A stretch of DNA of 64,000 bases from Sedimenticola hydrogenitrophicus (lineage in GTDB: Bacteria > Pseudomonadota > Gammaproteobacteria > Chromatiales > Chromatiaceae). The position numbers and the translations under genes were made by a program. This document shows positions 57,291-64,000 of the stretch, one piece after another. The stretch is from contig NZ_JANIOA010000007.1 of NCBI RefSeq assembly GCF_025175675.1, forward strand, positions 62,001 to 126,000. Direction: 5' to 3'. Within the stretch, counting starts at the first letter, position 1; each line of letters starts with the position of its first letter. Under the pieces are notes generated by a model. That model was not told the DNA's origin. It saw nothing but the letters and a program-made list of their open reading frames with translations, and did not search any database.

Positions 57291-58660
57291 GTACTCTTCA
57301 TGAACTCCCGGATCACTGCCCCGTCCGCCGCCAGCACGGCGCAACGGGCCTCCTTCTCCATCAGCCCCTGCAGCGAGACCGGTGGCTCCGCCTCCACCCC
57401 GATCGCCTCTTGCACGGCGGCGCCGAACTTGGCCGGATGGGCGGTGGCCAGGCAGATCGCCCCGGGGATGCCCTTGGCGGCGTGCACGCCGACGGCGGTG
57501 TGGGGATCGAGAATGTAACCGGTCTCGGCATAGGTCTCGCGGATCTGCTCGCGGGTCTCCTGCTCGCTCACGGCGGCGGCCTGGAACAGCGCGTGCACCT
57601 CGGCCAGCTTCTCCGCTGGCACCTCCAGCCTGCCCTCGCGCCCCATCTGCGCCATCAGCTCGCGCACCTTGGCCGGGTCCTGGTCCATCAGGTAGTAGAG
57701 ATAGCGCTCGAAATTGGAGGAGATCTGGATATCCATGGAGGGGCTGATGGTGGGATACACCTCGCCGGTCTCATACACCCCGCTGTGGACGAAACGGCTG
57801 AGGATATCATTGCGGTTGGTGGCCAGGATCAGGCGCTCCACCGGCAGGCCCATGCGCAGCGCCACGTAACCGGCGAAGATATCACCGAAGTTGCCGGTCG
57901 GTACCGAGAAGGTCACCTTGTGCGCCGCATCGCCACCGCTGACCCGACCCCAGGCGTAGAAGTAGTAGACCACCTGAGCCAGGATGCGCGCCCAGTTGAT
58001 CGAGTTGACCGCGCCCAGGCTGTACTCCTGCTTGAACGGCAGGTCGTTGAACAACTCCTTGACGATGCGCTGGCCGTCATCGAAGGTGCCGGTGATGGCG
58101 ATGTTGTGCACGTTGGCATCCAGCACCGTGGTCATCTGGCGCTCCTGGATGGGCGACACCCGCCCCTGTGGATGCAGGATGAAGATATCGATCCGCTCCT
58201 GGCCCCGCACCCCGTAGATGGCGGCGGAACCGGTGTCACCGGAAGTGGCGCCGAGGATGTTCAAACGGCCGCCGCTACGCTCCAGCAACAGCTCGAACAA
58301 GTTGCCCAGGAACTGCAGGGCCACGTCCTTGAAGGCGGCGGTGGGACCGTGGAACAGTTCGAGTATGCGCAGCTCACCCAACTCCACCAGCGGGGTCACC
58401 TCGGGATGGGTGAAAGCGGCGTAGGAGTCCTCGACCAGCGCCTCCAGCTCCTCGCGAGAGAGGTCCTCGCCGACAAAGGGGTACATCACCTCCACCGCCA
58501 GCGCCTTGAACGGTAGCCCGGCCCAGCGTTGCAGGGTCGCGGCATCGACCTGGGGAAAGGCGTCCGGCAGCAGCAGGCCGCCGTCGGTGGCCAGACCCAT
58601 CATCACGGCCTGGGAGAAGGTGACCGGCTCAATGCCGCCACGGGTACTCACATAACGCAT
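57278..58660 (-). CDS. thrC: Threonine synthase
   Basis: A PLP enzyme that converts O-phosphohomoserine to threonine; 460 residues from the ATG at 58660 (MRYVSTRGGIEPVTFSQAVM), the normal N-terminus. PLP lysine Lys111 in HGPTAAFKDVALQFLG, then LNILGATSGDTGSAAIYG, the phosphate-binding VPTGNFGDIFAGY, and MDIQISSNFERYLYYL. The last codons (TLAG and stop) are part of the terminator-like hairpin. Threonine feeds isoleucine synthesis, which may explain the LeuA/CimA-like neighbour. Confidence 0.97.
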   Translation of the reverse strand: MRYVSTRGGIEPVTFSQAVMMGLATDGGLLLPDAFPQVDAATLQRWAGLPFKALAVEVMYPFVGEDLSREELEALVEDSYAAFTHPEVTPLVELGELRILELFHGPTAAFKDVALQFLGNLFELLLERSGGRLNILGATSGDTGSAAIYGVRGQERIDIFILHPQGRVSPIQERQMTTVLDANVHNIAITGTFDDGQRIVKELFNDLPFKQEYSLGAVNSINWARILAQVVYYFYAWGRVSGGDAAHKVTFSVPTGNFGDIFAGYVALRMGLPVERLILATNRNDILSRFVHSGVYETGEVYPTISPSMDIQISSNFERYLYYLMDQDPAKVRELMAQMGREGRLEVPAEKLAEVHALFQAAAVSEQETREQIRETYAETGYILDPHTAVGVHAAKGIPGAICLATAHPAKFGAAVQEAIGVEAEPPVSLQGLMEKEARCAVLAADGAVIREFMKSTLAG

Positions 58661-58693
58661 CGTGGAACGTCCTCGAACTTGAAAATCGTAAAA

Positions 58694-58790
58694 GTAACTA
58701 CCCACGAGGTGATTGGCCTGCCTTGCCGGCCTCACACGATGGCTTGACTCCTCGAATCCGGCTCCACTTACAGACCGGGTAAGTAGTTAC
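58694..58790 (+). repeat. P8 element, copy B (about 97 bp)
   Basis: Arms GTAACTACCCACGAGG and GTAAGTAGTTAC with CCTTGCCGGCCTCACACGAT in the middle, as in copy A at 33578-33690. Confidence 0.8.
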
Positions 58791-58891
58791 TCGTAAAAAA
58801 AGTAACAGCGCCACAGTATACCAGCCTTGCGCAAAGTTTCGGATTCCATCAGAACTTTAAAAGCGGCTTACTGCGAATCTTCACAGGGCAT

Positions 58892-58961
58892 GTTGCTAAA
58901 GCAATAGCATTAACATAAGATGCTGTTTGTTAGGTATTTTTATGCGAGTATATTTGCAAAT
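58892..58961 (+). promoter_or_regulatory. Candidate operators of the XRE regulator
   Basis: Two perfect palindromes, TTGCTAAAGCAA-type (58892-58903, one central mismatch) and ATTTGCAAAT (58952-58961), 49 bases apart. Regulators of the RamB/ScfR group are known to bind TTTGCAAA-like sites, so autoregulation is plausible but inferred. Confidence 0.5.
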
Positions 58962-58987
58962 AAGCATATTCGGAGAGTCCCCCTCGA

Positions 58988-60433
58988 ATGACCAAACTGA
59001 CCAACCTGGGTAGCCGGATCAGAAAACTGCGCGACCACAAGGGGCTGACCCAGGCCGGCCTGGCGGAAAAGATGGCCATCTCCGCCAGTTACCTGAACCA
59101 GATCGAGAACGACGCCCGGCCGCTCAACAGGCGCATCCTGACCAAGCTCGAACTGGCCCTGAATATCGACTTCACCGACTGGACCGAGGACGAGGACCGG
59201 CGCGCCAACCAACTGCGCGAGTCCCTCAATGATCCGCTGTTCCGCGGCACCGACATTCCGACCCACGAACTGCGCGAGGTGGTCTCCACCTCGCCCCGGC
59301 TGGCCGACCGCTTCCTGCAGCTGTTCCGCGCCTACCAGCGGCTGCAGGTGGACCACCAGACCCTGGCCGAGTCGATTGCCGGGGAAGAGCGCATCAAGGC
59401 ACTGCACGGCGCCCAGTTCCCCTATGAAGAGGTGCGCGACTTTTTCTACCGTCGCAACAACCATATCGAATCCCTGGACCACGCGGCGGAAAAACTGTTT
59501 GAACAGCAAGGCTTCCACATCGACGAGCTGGAGCAGGGGCTGGCGGCCTATCTGCAACAGCAGCACGGCATCCGCGTCCGCCTGAACAGCTTCGAGGAGA
59601 AGCGCTCACTGCAGAAACAGTTCGATGCGCAAGACCGCATCCTCTACCTCACCAAGCCCTCCTCGCCGGCCCGCCGCGCCTTCCACATGGCGCACCAGAT
59701 CGCCCTGCTGGCGTTCCATGAGCTGATCGACCGGGAGCTGGAGGATGCCGAACTGGTGAGCAGCCAGGCCCAGGCAATCTGCCGGGTGGGACTGGCCAAC
59801 TACTTCGCCGGTGCCCTGCTGATGCCCTACAGCCAGTTCCTCAACAACGCCAAGCGGCTGCGTTACGACATCGGCTGCCTGAGCGGCCTCTACGGCAACA
59901 GTTTCGAACAGGTGTGCCACCGCCTCAGCACCATGCAGCGCCCCGGCGACAAGGGGGTGCCCTTCTACTTCGTGCGCGTGGACATGGCCGGCAATATCTC
60001 CAAGCGCCAGAGCGCCACCAGCTTCCACTTCGCCCGCCTGGGCGGCGTCTGCCCGCTGTGGAACGTGCACGAGGCGTTCTCCTCCCCCGGCACCATCCTG
60101 CGCCAACTGGCGCGCATGCCGGACGGCAAGACCTACCTCTGCCTGGCGCGCACGGTGCACGAGAGCGGTACCAGTTATCTGCAGCCGCAGCGCAAGTTCG
60201 CCATCGGCCTCGGCTGCGAGATCAAGCACGCCCACAAACTGATCTACTCCACCGGGCTCGACCTGGAGGACCAGGCGGCGGTGGAGCCGATCGGCGTCAG
60301 CTGCCGGGTGTGCGAACGGCGCGACTGTCCGCAGCGCGCCTTCCCGCCCCTCTCCCGGCGCATCAGCATCGACGAGAATTCGCGCAGCTCCTTCCCCTAC
60401 TCGTTCGAGGGATCGGATTCAAACGACGGCTGA
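58988..60433 (+). CDS. XRE-family regulator with IrrE-like domain (ScfR/RamB group)
   Basis: A 481-residue transcription factor. The helix-turn-helix (about 8-62) reads LGSRIRKLRDHKGLTQAGLAEKMAISASYLNQIENDARPL. A middle region (about 150-300) matches the IrrE/ImmA-like domain (DUF955), but the protease HExxH is not present at AFHELIDRELED-type sequence (only one His is visible). A C-terminal DUF2083-like region has CRVCERRDCPQRAFPPL with a cysteine cluster (CxxC...C) that may bind zinc or acyl-CoA. Members control short-chain fatty acid, methylcitrate or glyoxylate genes; none of these is adjacent, so the target is unknown. Palindromes upstream suggest self-control. Confidence 0.88.
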   Translation: MTKLTNLGSRIRKLRDHKGLTQAGLAEKMAISASYLNQIENDARPLNRRILTKLELALNIDFTDWTEDEDRRANQLRESLNDPLFRGTDIPTHELREVVSTSPRLADRFLQLFRAYQRLQVDHQTLAESIAGEERIKALHGAQFPYEEVRDFFYRRNNHIESLDHAAEKLFEQQGFHIDELEQGLAAYLQQQHGIRVRLNSFEEKRSLQKQFDAQDRILYLTKPSSPARRAFHMAHQIALLAFHELIDRELEDAELVSSQAQAICRVGLANYFAGALLMPYSQFLNNAKRLRYDIGCLSGLYGNSFEQVCHRLSTMQRPGDKGVPFYFVRVDMAGNISKRQSATSFHFARLGGVCPLWNVHEAFSSPGTILRQLARMPDGKTYLCLARTVHESGTSYLQPQRKFAIGLGCEIKHAHKLIYSTGLDLEDQAAVEPIGVSCRVCERRDCPQRAFPPLSRRISIDENSRSSFPYSFEGSDSNDG

Positions 60434-60726
60434 TCGCTCCCATAGGGGGATCAGAATCGGAGAGTGCGTTTCGGTGGGTTACGCGGCGCCCAAGCGTTAT
60501 CACGGCCTGGAAGTGTCGTGCCTGTGCGCCGCTAACCCACCCTACGGGAGCGGGAGTGTGGAAGCAATTGTAGGGTGGGTTAGGCGCGCCATGCGCAGTG
60601 GATGCCGGTAGCATCGCACCGTGCGCGCGCCGTAACCCGCCGCTGGGTGGTTGCGGTATCGGTGGCTGCGTCTCGGTGGGTTAGGCGGCCCGACTCCGCC
60701 CTGGCCGCACCGACCGGAACATCCCG
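60434..60726. repeat. P3-related palindromes
   Basis: Two head-to-head partial P3 copies: 60474-60546 (GGTGGGTTACGCGGCGCCCA ... GCTAACCCACCCTAC) and 60570-60690 (GTAGGGTGGGTTAGGCGCGC ... GGTGGGTTAGGC). No gene. Confidence 0.75.
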
Positions 60727-61383
60727 TCAGGCACCGGGCATCATCATCCCCTCACCCTTGTACATAAACTCCATGTGCTGCGCAGCCTGCGCAAGCCCCC
60801 CTTCGCCCCAGGTAACCTGACCGTCACCATCGGCATCAAAACCTTCCATGATCCGCAGGCTCAGGGACTCTATCCGTTCGACCAACGGGGCCGCATCCGC
60901 GGCGTTGCCGGTTGCCTGGACCTGTTTGCCGAGATCAATAATCTGCTGACCCAGGGCGGCAGCATTTCCCGCCGAGGTGGACACATGCTCGGCATGGGTC
61001 TTGACGTTGGCACTGGCGTCTTCACTGGCAGCCGCCAGGTTGGCATGCTTGGCCACGCCATTGGCCGCCTTGACCAGGCCGTAACCGAGTCCCGGCCCCT
61101 GGGCCACCGATTCCGGCTCCATGGCGTGCATCACATGTTGTACATGCATTTTCATCCACGCCAGATCGGTCGGTTTTTGCGCGGCGAACCCGGCATGCTG
61201 GCGGGCGATCTTCGCCTCCTCCATGGCGGTGGGCAGCAACCCGGCCTTGTTCGGGGTATCACCCCAGGAGTTCATGATATGACCCATATGGGCATGGGAG
61301 GTATTGGCGTCCGGCTGCATATTGGCGGTGGAATAGCAGCCGCTGAGAAGCAGCACGGACAAGAGCGGAACAATCAGTTTCAT
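60727..61383 (-). CDS. EF-hand lipoprotein, function unknown
   Basis: A 218-residue lipoprotein: signal with lipobox LLLSGC (Cys16), then a His/Met-rich segment (SHAHMGHIMNSWGDTP ... KMHVQHVMHAMEPE) and a long helical part (about 110-178). Near the C-terminus, DADGDGQVTWGE at 183-194 fits an EF-hand calcium loop (D-x-D-x-D-G-x-V-x-x-x-E). The His/Met content could also bind copper or another metal. The ATG at 61383 was chosen because it gives the lipobox signal at the right place; the frame is open upstream. I do not know the family. Confidence 0.8.
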   Translation of the reverse strand: MKLIVPLLSVLLLSGCYSTANMQPDANTSHAHMGHIMNSWGDTPNKAGLLPTAMEEAKIARQHAGFAAQKPTDLAWMKMHVQHVMHAMEPESVAQGPGLGYGLVKAANGVAKHANLAAASEDASANVKTHAEHVSTSAGNAAALGQQIIDLGKQVQATGNAADAAPLVERIESLSLRIMEGFDADGDGQVTWGEGGLAQAAQHMEFMYKGEGMMMPGA

Positions 61384-61720
61384 GGTGACACTCCTTGTAT
61401 GAATCTTTCGAATACTCAACCGGGTTAACATCCTGACCCGGACCATTATTCCATTATGGACGCAATAGCGGCGGTCCGTGGTGCCGGCCCAGATCAGTTT
61501 CCTGGACACCGTGAATTAATCCCTTAGGGCCAGCGCAAGAATAATTCCGTAGTACCGAGGGCGTTCCTGGGTCACGCTGGCAAGGCACGCTTTGCAGGCA
61601 ATGGCTGTTCCCTTGGCAAAAAGCGTAACGCCGCCAGCGGGGTCCAGGGGCGACCGAATACAGGAACTTATTCTTGCGCTGGTCCTTAGCGGATGTATGC
61701 TTGAGCGAAGCAGCCCAGAG
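61384..61720. other. Gap with P7 copy B
   Basis: Mostly the P7 element (61522-61690). Upstream of it a short divergent region for the lipoprotein gene. No gene of its own. Confidence 0.7.
61522..61690 (+). repeat. P7 element, copy B, uninterrupted (about 169 bp)
   Basis: Ends CCTTAGGGCCAGCGCAAGAA and TTATTCTTGCGCTGGTCCTT are terminal inverted repeats. Internal sequence matches 27031-27290 except for the P5 insertion there. The methyltransferase gene begins 31 bases after its end. Confidence 0.85.
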
Positions 61721-62353
61721 ATGACCATGACCACCGATCGCAAAACCCATTGGGAACATATCTACCAGACCCGTCCATCGGATGAAATGGGCTGGTTTCA
61801 GCCCACCCCGGCCCTGTCACTGGACCTGATCCGGCAATGCCACCTCGCCCCGAAGGACTCCATTATCGATGTGGGCGGCGGCGCCTCGACACTGGTCGAT
61901 CACCTGCTCAAGGCCGGCTATCAATCGGTGACCGTCCTGGATATCGCCCCGGCCGCCTTGCAGATGGCGCGGGCACGTCTTGGCGAGTCGGCTGAGAAGG
62001 TCCACTGGCTGGAGGCGGACGCCACCGACTTTGCGCTTGGGCACCAGGTGCACCTGTGGCATGACCGGGCGGCGTTCCACTTCCTCACCCAGGCGGATGA
62101 CCGGCACGCCTACAGCGCCAACCTGCGGAAGACCCTGCTGCCGGGTGGCCACCTGATCGTCGCCGCCTTCGCCCCGGGCGGGCCGAAGCAATGCAGCAAT
62201 CTGGATATTGTTCAGTACGACGGCCGGAAGATTTCAGTGGAACTGGGGCATGCCTTTGAACTGCAACAGACCCGGCAGGAGATCCACACCACCCCGGCGG
62301 GCGTAGCGCAACAGTTCAACTATTTCCTGTTCCGCCACACCCCGGCGCTGTGA
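61721..62353 (+). CDS. Class I SAM-dependent methyltransferase
   Basis: A 210-residue soluble methyltransferase; the ATG at 61721 or 61727 fits, and the longer frame from 61592 runs through the P7 repeat. MTTDRKTHWEHIYQTRPSDEMGWFQPTPALSL is followed by motif I IIDVGGGASTLVDHLL, SVTVLDIAPAAL, HLWHDRAAFHFL and LPGGHLIVAAFA, as in UbiE-like/thiopurine-type methyltransferases. WEHIYQTRPSDEMGWFQ is shared by a family often annotated as SAM-dependent methyltransferase. Substrate unknown; the gene stands alone. Confidence 0.88.
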   Translation: MTMTTDRKTHWEHIYQTRPSDEMGWFQPTPALSLDLIRQCHLAPKDSIIDVGGGASTLVDHLLKAGYQSVTVLDIAPAALQMARARLGESAEKVHWLEADATDFALGHQVHLWHDRAAFHFLTQADDRHAYSANLRKTLLPGGHLIVAAFAPGGPKQCSNLDIVQYDGRKISVELGHAFELQQTRQEIHTTPAGVAQQFNYFLFRHTPAL

Positions 62354-62600
62354 CCTCCTTCCTCACTTCACCGCACCCGTAGGGGCAACCCCCCGTGGTT
62401 GCCCTTTCACGCACCTACACCGAAACAGGGCAGACGTAGGATGGGTGGAGCGCTTCCATGAACTCTCCGCCGGCTCACTCTCCGGCGCGCAACCCATCGC
62501 GCAGCTGCATCCGCATCCGCATCCGAAGATGGGTTACGGCGCGCCCGACCGTCACGAACAGCCGTCAACAAGGGTGCCGCGCCTCCACCCATCCTACAGG
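62354..62600. repeat. GGCAACC hairpin and P4 copy B
   Basis: GTAGGGGCAACCCCCCGTGG with TTGCCC at 62379-62416, then the P4 element at 62436-62597 (GTAGGATGGGTGGAG ... CTCCACCCATCCTAC). No gene. Confidence 0.75.

Positions 62601-64000
<1,400 letters not shown>

Larger units (their letters stand above)
58661..58987. other. Divergent upstream region of thrC and the XRE gene
   Basis: Contains P8 copy B (58694-58790) near thrC and, on the XRE side, two palindromes: TTGCTAAAGCAA (58892-58903) and ATTTGCAAAT (58952-58961). The ribosome-binding site of the XRE gene is CGGAGAG at 58971-58977. Confidence 0.7.

Noticed and set aside
61592-61720. A longer N-terminus with a lipobox-like LVLSGC for the methyltransferase at 61721
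   Set aside because: That part is encoded by the P7 repeat and the enzyme family is cytoplasmic, so the resemblance is chance.

Overview
The window reads as the chromosome of a GC-rich gammaproteobacterium. The strongest evidence is the order thrS-infC-rpmI-rplT-pheS-pheT-ihfA-merR, which is typical of that class. A free-living or symbiotic sulfur-oxidising relative (Sedimenticola or Thiodiazotropha type) fits the mix of btu, phaZ, arsM, PEP-CTERM and abundant palindromic repeats, but that placement is inference. No phage, plasmid, CRISPR array or complete insertion sequence was seen.

Layout. 1-4050: end of a sensor kinase, a CZB chemoreceptor, a small conserved ORF and a LysE exporter. 4515-11396: a vitamin B12 uptake block on the minus strand, with tonB, a cobalamin riboswitch, btuB, then btuF-btuC-btuD-rsmE. 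11618-13009: pabB. 13431-21783: the translation block, with tRNA-Pro, a MerR regulator, ihfA, pheT, pheS, rplT, rpmI, infC (AUU start), thrS and tRNA-Val. 21965-27051: a MacA/MacB-like efflux operon with two separate permeases, then a PAP2 phosphatase. 27287-30170: uvrB, a pseudopilin and tRNA-Asn. 30316-35781: a PEP-CTERM protein, an acyltransferase/cNMP-binding/HTH protein and a ThiF-nitroreductase fusion. 35951-40799: a WD40-like lipoprotein, DUF2835, a CBS protein, a methyltransferase, metZ behind a SAM-II riboswitch, and msrB. 41458-51769: phaZ, indolepyruvate oxidoreductase, a leucine-type dehydrogenase, an N-formylglutamate amidohydrolase-like protein, a YbdK-like ligase, a one-domain asparaginase and a TSUP transporter. 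52012-64000: tRNA-Gly, an HDOD protein, arsM, a LeuA/CimA-type synthase, thrC, an XRE/IrrE regulator, an EF-hand lipoprotein, a methyltransferase and a partial YgiQ.

The genes make sense together in places. The B12 block joins outer-membrane receptor, energy coupling, periplasmic binding and inner-membrane import, with the receptor under cobalamin control. Two metabolite riboswitches (cobalamin and SAM-II) bear on methionine metabolism. Indolepyruvate oxidoreductase plus the amino-acid dehydrogenase suggest amino acid catabolism through 2-oxo acids to acyl-CoA.

The most unusual large-scale feature is the intergenic DNA. At least ten families of dispersed palindromic or terminal-inverted-repeat elements (called P1 to P11 here) fill nearly every long gap. 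Some are nested inside others, one family flanks infC on both sides, and several carry the stop codon of the neighbouring gene. The best candidate for an undescribed gene system is the acyltransferase-cNMP protein with the ThiF-nitroreductase fusion at 32260-35781.
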